From: Phorcus lineatus
Taxonomy: Eukaryota > Mollusca > Gastropoda > Trochida > Trochidae
Length of the DNA stretch: 64,000 bases
Assembly (NCBI GenBank): GCA_921293015.1
Contig: OV121081.1
Coordinates: 44,107,877 to 44,171,876, forward strand
Direction of reading: 5' to 3'
Shown: in pieces, positions 1 through 10,138 of the stretch
Numbering within the stretch: position 1 is the stretch's first letter
Layout of the letters: each line of letters opens with the position of its first letter
Notes under the pieces: generated by a model
What the model was told of the DNA's origin: nothing
Seen by the model: only the letters and a program-made list of their open reading frames with translations
Databases searched by the model: none
Translations under genes and position numbers: made by a program

Positions 1-4
1 AAAT

Positions 5-17
5 TTTGGTGACCAAA
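5..17. other. TTTGGT-G-ACCAAA inverted repeat
   Basis: Perfect 6-bp arms with a single central base, 13 bp in all, at the start of nearly every unit. u53 (TTGCTGACC) breaks it. It overlaps the Sm-like motif, so an RNA could not show both at once. Possible binding site for a dimeric protein; no factor is assigned. Confidence 0.6.
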
Positions 18-57
18 GTCGGAACCGTGACCTTTCATTGTTTCAAGGGTCAAGTCG

Positions 58-89
58 TGACGTAACAGACGTGTGCCATAGTAACGTCA
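58..89. promoter_or_regulatory. Inverted pair of CRE-like octamers
   Basis: TGACGTAA (58-65) and TAACGTCA (82-89, reading TGACGTTA on the other strand) match the TGACGT core bound by ATF/CREB-family bZIP proteins. They are present in nearly all units. u55 loses the right site, and u51/u52 convert the left one to the full palindrome TGACGTCA. Function is inferred only from the motif. Confidence 0.35.
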
Positions 90-357
90 TAGACAGAAGA
101 GAGCTCTGACGCGCTTTGCATTAGCTCCCAGAAAACGGCGATTTCGGCGGATTAAAGCGCTGCCGGCCCGTAAAAACGATTGAAAAGGTTAGTTGACAAC
201 TTTATCTAACTGCTACATAGCTTTTTATGTGGAATTTTCTTTTGAAAATTTATTTAATGAGCGTTTGAAATTGCTACTTGGTCTTAACCATTGCTGCAAT
301 AGGGAAATTACCGACTTTGCGTTTCTTTAATTCAACGATGTATGTAGGCATTTTCTG

Positions 358-369
358 ACATGGCCATGT
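358..369. other. 12-bp palindrome ACATGGCCATGT
   Basis: Perfect palindrome in most units, including those with TCTTACATGG. It is lost in units with CCATTTG (u45, u49, u53, u54, u56, u57, u59, u60, u64) and altered in u63. Confidence 0.5.
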
Positions 370-493
370 GTTTTTCAAGTCTTCTAACACAGTATTCCTT
401 ATGTTTTTGTTAATTTTGTGAATATTTTCATACTTGATATACATATTTAGGGGCAGAATTAACCCATGGCGTTATAGTACTTTTTGAGTGCTT

Positions 494-503
494 TTTGGCC
501 AAA
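494..503. other. 10-bp palindrome TTTGGCCAAA
   Basis: Has the same TTTGG/CCAAA arms as the inverted repeat at unit 5-17 but without the three central bases. Retained in truncated u46. The following GGG completes an A-box-like TGGCCAAAGGG, judged non-functional. Confidence 0.5.
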
Positions 504-580
504 GGGTATAGCTGTACTGATAGTTTCGGCTGTCCAGCTGGCACTTAGTTGCTTCATGTAATGTCTTCAAAAACGTATTT

Positions 581-592
581 CGGACATGTCCG
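581..592. other. 12-bp palindrome CGGACATGTCCG
   Basis: Perfect palindrome in most units. Its inner ten bases GGACATGTCC fit the p53-family half-site pattern RRRCWWGYYY. It is disrupted in u4, u5, u9, u10 and u11 (ACATGGCC) and in u57, u60 and u64 (ACACGTCC). A single half-site is weak evidence for binding. Confidence 0.5.
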
Positions 593-663
593 ACGTTTAA
601 CCTACGTTGCAATTGTATGTTAATGGGATGTAGCCATGTGGGGTATGTGTTAAACGTTGAGGC

Positions 664-671
664 AAAAAAAA
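664..671 (+). other. A8 homopolymer, hypervariable 14-nt segment (unit 659-672)
   Basis: Eight A in most units, seven in u22 and u25, nine in u19 and u33, AAAACAAA in u46-u48. It is replaced by GAAACGAAGAAATT in u34, u35, u38, u40 and by AAGCAGAAGAAATT in u55, u58, u62. It is the most variable short segment noticed. Confidence 0.85.
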
Positions 672-985
672 TGAATAAGTTCCTTCAGTGCTGTACACGA
701 CATTACGAGTAGTTAGGGTCGCTACTTTTAGGTGTTCTTAGGGAATTTTGTGGCCTAAACATTTGCTAAAAGTGTGTAGATGTATATTCAAAGTAGTGGC
801 GGCCGAATTTGGTCGCAACACACTGTATCCAAGTACAAATACACGTACTCTGGAGTTTACTCATCTGTTCACATTACACCCTTTTTGCGGCCCCTTCCCG
901 TTCAAACTATGGCTCAAATCCGCCGTCATGGCAATCGGAAAAGATGCGCCGTGAAATTAGCTTTCGTTTGATACCATTTTCACAT

Positions 986-1006
986 CGCTAACCCCTCTAG
1001 TTAGCG
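986..1006 (+). other. Unit-junction hairpin, 7-bp stem, 7-nt loop
   Basis: CGCTAAC (986-992) and GTTAGCG (1000-1006) are perfect inverted repeats around a 7-base loop. The element recurs at the end of the units, including truncated u45 and u46. The only stem change I noticed is in u51, where C to T still allows a T-G pair. Its role is unknown; both RNA hairpin and DNA cruciform are possible. Confidence 0.75.
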
Positions 1007-1014
1007 TTCTAGCT

Positions 1015-2028
1015 AAATTTTGGTGACCAAAGTCGGAACCGTGACCTTTCATTGTTTCAAGGGTCAAGTCGTGACGTAACAGACGTGTGCCATAGTAACG
1101 TCATAGACAGAAGAGAGCTCTGACGCGCTTTGCATTAGCTCCCAGAAAACGGCGATTTCGGCGGATTAAAGCGCTGCCGGCCCGTAAAAACGATTGAAAA
1201 GGTTAGTTGACAACTTTATCTAACTGCTACATAGCTTTTTACGTGGAATTTTCTTTTGAAAATTTATTTAATGAGCGTTTGAAATTGCTACTTGGTCTTA
1301 ACCATTGCTGCAATAGGGAAATTACCGACTTTGCGTTTCTTTAATTCAACGATGTATGTAGGCATTTTCTGACATGGCCATGTGTTTTTCAAGTCTTCTA
1401 ACACAGTATTCCTTATGTTTTTGTTAATTTTGTGAATATTTTCATACTTGATATACATATTTAGGGGCAGAATTAACCCATGGCGTTATAGTACTTTTTG
1501 AGTGCTTTTTGGCCAAAGGGTATAGCTGTACTGATAGTTTCGGCTGTCCAGCTGGCACTTAGTTGCTTCATGTAATGTCTTCAAAAACGTATTTCGGACA
1601 TGTCCGACGTTTAACCTACGTTGCAATTGTATGTTAATGGGATGTAGCCATGTGGGGTATGTGTTAAACGTTGAGGCAAAAAAAATGAATAAGTTCCTTC
1701 AGTGCTGTACACGACATTACGAGTAGTTAGGGTCGCTACTTTTAGGTGTTCTTAGGGAATTTTGTGGCCTAAACATTTGCTAAAAGTGTGTAGATGTATA
1801 TTCAAAGTAGTGGCGGCCGAATTTGGTCGCAACACACTGTATCCAAGTACAAATACACGTACTCTGGAGTTTACTCATCTGTTCACATTACACCCTTTTT
1901 GCGGCCCCTTCCCGTTCAAACTATGGCTCAAATCCGCCGTCATGGCAATCGGAAAAGATGCGCCGTGAAATTATCTTTCGTTTGATACCATTTTCACATC
2001 GCTAACCCCTCTAGTTAGCGTTCTAGCT
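1015..2028 (+). repeat. Satellite unit u2, A-type
   Basis: Two differences from u1 noticed: TTTACGTGG instead of TTTATGTGG near unit 229, and AATTATC instead of AATTAGC at unit 960. The second is shared with u3. Confidence 0.97.
1042..1066 (+). other. Inverted repeat/hairpin at unit 28-52
   Basis: TGACCTTT (unit 28-35) pairs with AAGGGTCA (unit 45-52): eight pairs with one G-T wobble, 9-base loop. In u63 the 3' arm is GAAAGGTCA, giving nine perfect Watson-Crick pairs. Three units (u6, u12, u28) and two others (u4, u37) carry changes that weaken it. Confidence 0.6.
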
Positions 2029-3042
2029 AAATTTTGGTGACCAAAGTCGGAACCGTGACCTTTCATTGTTTCAAGGGTCAAGTCGTGACGTAACAGACGT
2101 GTGCCATAGTAACGTCATAGACAGAAGAGAGCTCTGACGCGCTTTGCATTAGCTCCCAGAAAACGGCGATTTCGGCGGATTAAAGCGCTGCCGGCCCGTA
2201 AAAACGATTGAAAAGGTTAGTTGACAACTTTATCTAACTGCTACATAGCTTTTTATGTGGAATTTTCTTTTGAAAATTTATTTAATGAGCGTTTGAAATT
2301 GCTACTTGGTCTTAACCATTGCTGCAATAGGGAAATTACCGACTTTGCGTTTCTTTAATTCAACGATGTATGTAGGCATTTTCTGACATGGCCATGTGTT
2401 TTTCAAGTCTTCTAACACAGTATTCCTTATGTTTTTGTTAATTTTGTGAATATTTTCATACTTGATATACATATTTAGGGGCAGAATTAACCCATGGCGT
2501 TATAGTACTTTTTGAGTGCTTTTTGGCCAAAGGGTATAGCTGTACTGATAGTTTCGGCTGTCCAGCTGGCACTTAGTTGCTTCATGTAATGTCTTCAAAA
2601 ACGTATTTCGGACATGTCCGACGTTTAACCTACGTTGCAATTGTATGTTAATGGGATGTAGCCATGTGGGGTATGTGTTAAACGTTGAGGCAAAAAAAAT
2701 GAATAAGTTCCTTCAGTGCTGTACACGACATTACGAGTAGTTAGGGTCGCTACTTTTAGGTGTTCTTAGGGAATTTTGTGGCCTAAACATTTGCTAAAAG
2801 TGTGTAGATGTATATTCAAAGTAGTGGCGGCCGAATTTGGTCGCAACACACTGTATCCAAGTACAAATACACGTACTCTGGAGTTTACTCATCTGTTCAC
2901 ATTACACCCTTTTTGCGGCCCCTTCCCGTTCAAACTACGGCTCAAATCCGCCGTCATGGCAATCGGAAAAGATGCGCCGTGAAATTATCTTTCGTTTGAT
3001 ACCATTTTCACATCGCTAACCCCTCTAGTTAGCGTTCTAGCT
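2029..3042 (+). repeat. Satellite unit u3, A-type
   Basis: Like u2 (AATTATC at unit 960) but has ACTACGG instead of ACTATGG at unit 907, a C/T difference at a CpG. Confidence 0.97.
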
Positions 3043-4055
3043 AAATTTTGGTGACCAAAGTCGGAACCGTGACCATTCATTGTTTCAAGGGTCAAGTCGT
3101 GACGTAACAGACGTGTGCCATAGTAACGTCATAGACAGAAGAGAGCTCTGACGCGCTTTGCGTTAGCTCTTAGAAAATGGCGATTTCGGCGGATTAAAGC
3201 GCTGCCGGCCCGTAAAAACGATTGAAAAGATTAGTTGACAACTTTATCTAACTGCTACATAGCTTTTTATGTGGAATTTTCTTTTGAAAATTTATTTAAT
3301 GAGCGTTTGAAATTGCTACTTGGTCTTAACCATTGCTGCAATAGGGAAATTACCGACTTTGCGTTTCTTTAATTCAACGATGTATGTAGGCATTTTCTTA
3401 CATGGCCATGTGTTTTTCAAGTCTTCTAACACAGTATTCCTTATGTTTTTGTTAATTTTGTGAATATTTTCATACTTGATATACATATTTAGGGGCAGAA
3501 TTAACCCATGGCGTTATAGTACTTTTTGAGTGCTTTTTGGCCAAAGGGTATAGCTGTACTGATAGTTTCGGCTGTCCAGCTGGCACTTAGTTGCTTCATG
3601 TAATGTCTTCAAAAACGTATTTCGGACATGGCCGACGTTTAACCTACGTTGCAATTGTATGTTAATGGGATGTAGCTATGTGGGGTATGTGTTAAACGTT
3701 GAGGCAAAAAAAATGAATAAGTTCCTTCAGTGCTGTACACGACATTACGAGTAGTTAGGGTCGCTACTTTTAGGTGTTCTTAGGGAATTTTGTGGCCTAA
3801 ACATTTGCTAAAAGTGTGTAGATGTATATTCAAAGTAGTGGCGGCCGAATTTGGTCGCAACACACTGTATCCAATTACAAATACACGTACTCTGGAGTTT
3901 ACTCATCTGTTCACATTACACCTTTTTGCGGCCCCTTCCCGTTCAAACTATGGCTCAAATCCGCCGTCATGGCAATCGGAAAAGATGCGCCATGAAATTA
4001 GCTTTCGTTTGATACCATTTTCACATCGCTAACCCCTCTAGTTAGCGTTCTAGCT
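3043..4055 (+). repeat. Satellite unit u4, A-type, 1,013 bp
   Basis: Carries GACCATTC at unit 30, CTCTTAGAAAATGG near 125, AAAAGATTAG near 184, TCTTACATGG near 354, ACATGGCCG at 584 (breaks the 12-bp palindrome), AGCTATG near 632, CCAATTAC near 830, a 1-bp loss in the T-run near 880 and GCCATGAAA near 948. The last three and the ACATGGCC state recur in u10. Confidence 0.97.
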
Positions 4056-5115
4056 AAATTTTGGTGACCAAAGTCGGAACCGTGACCTTTCATTGTTTCA
4101 AGGGTCAAGTCGTGACGTAACAGACGTGTGCCATAGTAACGTCATAGACAGAAGAGAGCTCTGACGCGCTTTGCATTAGCTCCCAGAAAACGGCGATTTC
4201 GGCGGATTAAAGCGCTGCCGGCCCGTAAAAACGATTGAAAAGGTTAGTTGACAACTTTATCTAACTGCTACATAGCTTTTTATGTGGAATTTTCTTTTGA
4301 AAATTTATTTAATGAGCGTTTGAAATTGCTACTTGGTCTTAACCATTGCTGCAATAGGGAAATTACCGACTTTGCGTTTCTTTAATTCAACGATGTATGT
4401 AGGCATTTTCTTACATGGCCATGTGTTTTTCAAGTCTTCTAACACAGTATTCCTTATGTTTTTGTTAATTTTGTGAATATTTTCATACTTGATATACATA
4501 TTTAGGGGCAGAATTAACCCATGGCGTTATAGTACTTTTTGAGTGCTTTTTGGCCAAAGGGTATAGCTGTACTGATAGTTTCGGCTGTCCAGCTGGCACT
4601 TAGTTGCTTCATGTAATGTCTTCAAAAACGTATTTCGGACATGGCCGACGTTTAACCTACGTTGCAATTGTATGTTAATGGGATGTAGCCATGTGGGGTA
4701 TGTGTTAAACGTTGAGGCAAAAAAAATGAATAAGTTCCTTCAGTGCTGTACACGACATTACGAGTAGTTAGGGTCGCTACTTTTAGGTGTTCTTAGGGAA
4801 TTTTGTGGCCTAAACATTTGCTAAAAGTGTGTAGATGTATATTCAAAGTAGTGGCGGCCGAATTTGGTCGCAACACACTGTATCCAAGTACAAATACACG
4901 TACTCTGGAGTTTACTCATCTGTTCACATTACACCCTTTTTGCGGCCCCTTCCCGTTCAAACTATGGCTCAAATCCGCCGTCATGGCAATCGGAAAAGAT
5001 GCGCCGTGAAATTAGCTTTCGTTTGATACCATTTTCACATCGCTAACCCCTCTAGTTAGCGTTCTAGCTAAATTTTGGTGACCAAAGTCGGAACCGTGAC
5101 CTTTCATTGTTTCCA
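3399..5115 (+). repeat. Segmental copy, offset 6,083 bp (partner 9482-11198)
   Basis: Rare states in the same order in both blocks: ACATGGCCG, CCAATTAC, the 1-bp T-run loss, GCCATGAAA, GCATTA and TTTCCAGG. A few private changes (AGCTATG in u4, CCTTGTG in u11) post-date the copy. Edges are approximate. Confidence 0.8.
4056..5069 (+). repeat. Satellite unit u5, A-type
   Basis: GCATTA near 118 as in u1, TCTTACATGG near 354 and ACATGGCCG at 584; otherwise consensus. Nearly the same as u11, which sits 6,083 bp downstream. Confidence 0.97.
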
Positions 5116-6083
5116 GGGTCAAGTCGTGACGTAACAGACGTGTGCCATAGTAACGTCATAGACAGAAGAGAGCTCTGACGCGCTTTGCGTTAGCTCCCAG
5201 AAAACGGCGATTTCGGCGGATTAAAGCGCTGCCGGCCCGTAAAAACGATTGAAAAGGTTAGTTGACAACTTTATCTAACTGCTACATAGCTTTTTATGTG
5301 TAATTTTCTTTTGAAAATTTATTTAATGAGCGTTTGAAATTGCTACTTGGTCTTAACCATTGCTGCAATAGGGAAATTACCGACTTTGCGTTTCTTTAAT
5401 TCAACGATGTATGTAGGCATTTTCTGACATGGCCATGTGTTTTTCAAGTCTTCTAACACAGTATTCCTTATGTTTTTGTTAATTTTGTGAATATTTTCAT
5501 ACTTGATATACATATTTAGGGGCAGAATTAACCCATGGCGTTATAGTACTTTTTGAGTGCTTTTTGGCCAAAGGGTATAGCTGTACTGATAGTTTCGGCT
5601 GTCCAGCTGGCACTTAGTTGCTTCATGTAATGTCTTCAAAAACGTATTTCGGACATGTCCGACGTTTAACCTACGTTGCAATTGTATGTTAATGGGATGT
5701 AGCCATGTGGGGTATGTGTTAAACGTTGAGGCAAAAAAAATGAATAAGTTCCTTCAGTGCTGTACACGACATTACGAGTAGTTAGGGTCGCTACTTTTAG
5801 GTGTTCTTAGGGAATTTTGTGGCCTAAACATTTGCTAAAAGTGTATAGATGTATATTCAAAGTAGTGGTGGCCGAATTTGGTCGCAACACACTGTATCCA
5901 AGTACAAATACACGTACTCTGGAGTTTACTCATCTGTTCACATTACACCCTTTTTGCGGCCCCTTCCCGTTCAAACTACGGCTCAAATCCGCCGTCATGG
6001 CAATCGAAAAAGATGCGCCGTGAAATTAGCTTTCGTTTGATACCATTTTCACATCGCTAACCCCTCTAGTTAGCGTTCTAGCT
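5070..6083 (+). repeat. Satellite unit u6, A-type
   Basis: TTTCCAGG near 41 (shared with u12 and u28), GCGTTA near 118, private GTGTAATTTT near 229, GTGTATAG near 773 (shared with u14, u16, u21), private GTGGTGGCC near 796, ATCGAAAA at 934. Confidence 0.97.
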
Positions 6084-7800
6084 AAATTTTGGTGACCAAA
6101 GTCGGAACCGTGACCTTTCATTGTTTCAAGGGTCAAGTCGTGACGTAACAGACGTGTGCCATAGTAACGTCATAGACAGAAGAGAGCTCTGACGCGCTTT
6201 GCGTTAGCTCCCAGAAAACGGCGATTTCGGCGGATTAAAGCGCTGCCGGCCCGTAAAAACGATTGAAAAGGTTAGTTGACAACTTTATCTAACTGCTACA
6301 TAGCTTTTTATGTGGAATTTTCTTTTGAAAATTTATTTAATGAGCGTTTGAAATTGCTACTTGGTCTTAACCATTGCTGCAATAGGGAAATTACCGACTT
6401 TGCGTTTCTTTAATTCAACGATGTATGTAGGCATTTTTTGACATGGCCATGTGTTTTTCAAGTCTTCTAACACAGTGTTCCTTATGTTTTTGTTAATTTT
6501 GTGAATATTTTCATACTTGATATACATATTTAGGGGCAGAATTAACCCATGGCGTTATAGTACTTTTTGAGTGCTTTTTGGCCAAAGGGTATAGCTGTAC
6601 TGATAGTTTCGGCTGTCCAGCTGGCACTTAGTTGCTTCATGTAATGTCTTCAAAAACGTATTTCGGACATGTCCGACGTTTAACCTACGTTGCAATTGTA
6701 TGTTAATGGGATGTAGCCATGTGGGGTATGTGTTAAACGTTGAGGCAAAAAAAATGAATAAGTTCCTTCAGTGCTGTACACGACATTACGAGTAGTTAGG
6801 GTCGCTACTTTTAGGTGTTCTTAGGGAATTTTGTGGCCTAAACATTTGCTAAAAGTGTGTAGATGTATATTCAAAGTAGTGGCGGCCGAATTTGGTCGCA
6901 ACACACTGTATCCAAGTACAAATACACGTACTCTGGAGTTTACTCATCTGTTCACATTACACCCTTTTTGCAGCCCCTTCCCGTTCAAACTACGGCTCAA
7001 ATCCGCCGTCATGGTAATCGGAAAAGATGCGCCGTGAAATTAGCTTTCGTTTGATACCATTTTCACATCGCTAACCCCTCTAGTTAGCGTTCTAGCTAAA
7101 TTTTGGTGACCAAAGTCGGAACCGTGACCTTTCATTGTTTCAAGGGTCAAGTCGTGACGTAACAGACGTGTGCCATAGTAACGTCATAGACAGAAGAGAG
7201 CTCTGACGCGCTTTGCGTTAGCTCCCAGAAAACGGCGATTTCGGCGGATTAAAGCGCTGCCGGCCCGTAAAAACGATTGAAAAGGTTAGTTGACAACTTT
7301 ATCTAACTGCTACATAGCTTTTTATGTGGAATTTTCTTTTGAAAATTTATTTAATGAGCGTTTGAAATTGCTACTTGGTCTTAACCATTGCTGCAATAGG
7401 GAAATTACCGACTTTGCGTTTCTTTAATTCAACGATGTATGTAGGCATTTTCTTACATGGCCATGTGTTTTTCAAGTCTTCTAACACAGTATTCCTTATG
7501 TTTTTGTTAATTTTGTGAATATTTTCATACTTGATATACATATTTAGGGGCAGAATTAACCCATGGCGTTATAGTACTTTTTGAGTGCTTTTTGGCCAAA
7601 GGGTATAGCTGTACTGATAGTTTCGGCTGTCCAGCTGGCACTTAGTTGCTTCATGTAATGTCTTCAAAAACGTATTTCGGACATGTCCGACGTTTAACCT
7701 ACGTTGCAATTGTATGTTAATGGGATGTAGCCATGTGGGGTATGTGTTAAACGTTGAGGCAAAAAAAATGAATAAGTTCCTTCAGTGCTGTACACGACAT
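5817..7800 (+). repeat. Segmental copy, offset 8,111 bp (partner 13928-15911)
   Basis: u6-u8 and u14-u16 share GTGTATAG, TTTTTTGAC, CAGTGTTCC, TGCAGCCC, CATGGTAATC, then TCTTACATGG. Private changes are GTGGTGGCC and CCCATTC. Edges are approximate. Confidence 0.75.
6084..7097 (+). repeat. Satellite unit u7, A-type
   Basis: TTTTTTGAC near 351, CAGTGTTCC near 390, TGCAGCCC at 886 and CATGGTAATC near 927. The same combination appears in u15, 8,111 bp downstream. Confidence 0.97.
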
Positions 7801-8111
7801 TACGAGTAGTTAGAGTCGCTACTTTTAGGTGTTCTTAGGGAATTTTGTGGCCTAAACATTTGCTAAAAGTGTGTAGATGTATATTCAAAGTAGTGGCGGC
7901 CGAATTTGGTCGCAACACACTGTATCCAAGTACAAATACACGTACTCTGGAGTTTACTCATCTGTTCACATTACACCCTTTTTGCGGCCCCTTCCCGTTC
8001 AAACTACGGCTCAAATCCGCCGTCATGGCAATCGAAAAAGATGCGCCGTGAAATTAGCTTTCGTTTGATACCATTTTCACATCGCTAACCCCTCTAGTTA
8101 GCGTTCTAGCT
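7098..8111 (+). repeat. Satellite unit u8, A-type
   Basis: TCTTACATGG near 354, private GTTAGAGTCG near 711 (removes the single TTAGGG), ATCGAAAA at 934. Confidence 0.97.
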
Positions 8112-9125
8112 AAATTTTGGTGACCAAAGTCGGAACCGTGACCTTTCATTGTTTCAAGGGTCAAGTCGTGACGTAACAGACGTGTGCCATAGTAACGTCA
8201 TAGACAGAAGAGAGCTCTGACGCGCTTTGCGTTAGCTCCCAGAAAACGGCGATTTCGGCGGATTAAAGCGCTGCCGGCCCGTAAAAACGATTGAAAAGGT
8301 TAGTTGACAACTTTATCTAACTGCTACATAGCTTTTTATGTGGAATTTTCTTTTGAAAATTTATTTAATGAGCGTTTGAAATTGCTACTTGGTCTTAACC
8401 ATTGCTGCAATAGGGAAATTACCGACTTTGCGTTTCTTTAATTCAACGATGTATGTAGGCATTTTCTTACATGGCCATGTGTTTTTCAAGTCTTCTAACA
8501 CAGTATTCCTTATGTTTTTGTTAATTTTGTGAATATTTTCATACTTGATATACATATTTAGGGGCAGAATTAACCCATGGCGTTATAGTACTTTTTGAGT
8601 GCTTTTTGGCCAAAGGGTATAGCTGTACTGATAGTTTCGGCTGTCCAGCTGGCACTTAGTTGCTTCATGTAATGTCTTCAAAAACGTATTTCGGACATGG
8701 CCGACGTTTAACCTACGTTGCAATTGTATGTTAATGGGATGTAGCCATGTGGGGTATGTGTTAAACGTTGAGGCAAAAAAAATGAATAAGTTCCTTCAGT
8801 GCTGTACACGACATTACGAGTAGTTAGGGTCGCTACTTTTAGGTGTTCTTAGGGAATTTTGTGGCCTAAACATTTGCTAAAAGTGTGTAGATGTATATTC
8901 AAAGTAGTGGCGGCCGAATTTGGTCGCAACACACTGTATCCAAGTACAAATACACGTACTCTGGAGTTTACTCATCTGTTCACATTACACCCTTTTTGCA
9001 GCCCCTTCCCGTTCAAACTATGGCTCAAATCCGCGGTCATGGCAATCGGAAAAGATGCGCCGTGAAATTAGCTTTCGTTTGATACCATTTTCACATCGCT
9101 AACCCCTCTAGTTAGCGTTCTAGCT
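8112..9125 (+). repeat. Satellite unit u9, A-type
   Basis: TCTTACATGG near 354, ACATGGCCG at 584, TGCAGCCC at 886, ACTATGG at 907 and CCGCGGTC near 920. The CCGCGGTC state is seen otherwise only in u12, 3,041 bp away. Confidence 0.97.
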
Positions 9126-10138
9126 AAATTTTGGTGACCAAAGTCGGAACCGTGACCTTTCATTGTTTCAAGGGTCAAGTCGTGACGTAACAGACGTGTG
9201 CCATAGTAACGTCATAGACAGAAGAGAGCTCTGACGCGCTTTGCGTTAGCTCCCAGAAAACGGCGATTTCGGCGGATTAAAGCGCTGCCGGCCCGTAAAA
9301 ACGATTGAAAAGGTTAGTTGACAACTTTATCTAACTGCTACATAGCTTTTTATGTGGAATTTTCTTTTGAAAATTTATTTAATGAGCGTTTGAAATTGCT
9401 ACTTGGTCTTAACCATTGCTGCAATAGGGAAATTACCGACTTTGCGTTTCTTTAATTCAACGATGTATGTAGGCATTTTCTTACATGGCCATGTGTTTTT
9501 CAAGTCTTCTAACACAGTATTCCTTATGTTTTTGTTAATTTTGTGAATATTTTCATACTTGATATACATATTTAGGGGCAGAATTAACCCATGGCGTTAT
9601 AGTACTTTTTGAGTGCTTTTTGGCCAAAGGGTATAGCTGTACTGATAGTTTCGGCTGTCCAGCTGGCACTTAGTTGCTTCATGTAATGTCTTCAAAAACG
9701 TATTTCGGACATGGCCGACGTTTAACCTACGTTGCAATTGTATGTTAATGGGATGTAGCCATGTGGGGTATGTGTTAAACGTTGAGGCAAAAAAAATGAA
9801 TAAGTTCCTTCAGTGCTGTACACGACATTACGAGTAGTTAGGGTCGCTACTTTTAGGTGTTCTTAGGGAATTTTGTGGCCTAAACATTTGCTAAAAGTGT
9901 GTAGATGTATATTCAAAGTAGTGGCGGCCGAATTTGGTCGCAACACACTGTATCCAATTACAAATACACGTACTCTGGAGTTTACTCATCTGTTCACATT
10001 ACACCTTTTTGCGGCCCCTTCCCGTTCAAACTATGGCTCAAATCCGCCGTCATGGCAATCGGAAAAGATGCGCCATGAAATTAGCTTTCGTTTGATACCA
10101 TTTTCACATCGCTAACCCCTCTAGTTAGCGTTCTAGCT
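9126..10138 (+). repeat. Satellite unit u10, A-type, 1,013 bp
   Basis: Right part shares with u4: CCAATTAC, the 1-bp loss near 880 and GCCATGAAA. The left part lacks the u4 changes at units 30, 125 and 184, so only part of u4 was copied. Confidence 0.97.

Larger units (their letters stand above)
1..1014 (+). repeat. Satellite unit u1, A-type, 1,014 bp (reference unit)
   Basis: Reference for all unit coordinates. Diagnostic states: GCATTA at 118, CCCGTAAA at 167, TTCTGAC at 353, CCATGTG at 364, ACATGTCC at 584, A8 tract at 664-671, CTAC at 722, CAAC at 816, TGCGGCC at 886, ACTATGG at 907, ATCGGAAA at 934. G+C is 411 of 1,014 by hand count. Confidence 0.97.

Noticed and set aside
28..52. Nuclear-receptor half-sites TGACCT and GGGTCA in everted arrangement
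   Set aside because: Six-base motifs are common and the pair is equally explained by the hairpin inverted repeat.
193..221. TTGACA followed by an AT-rich spacer, resembling a bacterial -35 box
   Set aside because: No acceptable -10 element at the right distance, and the context is eukaryotic satellite DNA.
496..506. Perfect Pol III A-box TGGCCAAAGGG, suggesting a tRNA or tRNA-derived SINE
   Set aside because: No matching B-box at proper distance, no cloverleaf, and T-runs lie close by; likely chance.
672..681. GAATAAG after the A-tract, resembling the end of a tunicate spliced leader
   Set aside because: Only seven bases agree and no donor-site or leader sequence precedes or follows.
711..719. 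Single TTAGGG (unit 712-717) and CTAACCC (unit 988-994), suggesting telomeric origin
   Set aside because: Isolated hexamers in opposite orientations; no tandem telomere repeats.
748..954. 68-codon open frame recurring in almost every unit, with 63- and 60-codon frames overlapping it
   Set aside because: It starts at TTG, overlaps other frames, has no recognisable domain, is fused or broken by indels (u4, u10, u35, u38, u40, u45) and shows no sign of frame-preserving change.
962..978. CENP-B-box-like CTTTCGTTTGATACC
   Set aside because: Matches only 6 of the 9 essential positions (TTCG, A, C) and lacks GGG. By simple expectation a 6-of-9 match should occur around 17 times by chance on both strands of a 1,014-bp unit.
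1..1014. 1,014 = 6 x 169, suggesting an ancestral ~169-bp nucleosome-sized monomer
   Set aside because: No internal 169-bp similarity was visible; the arithmetic alone is not evidence.
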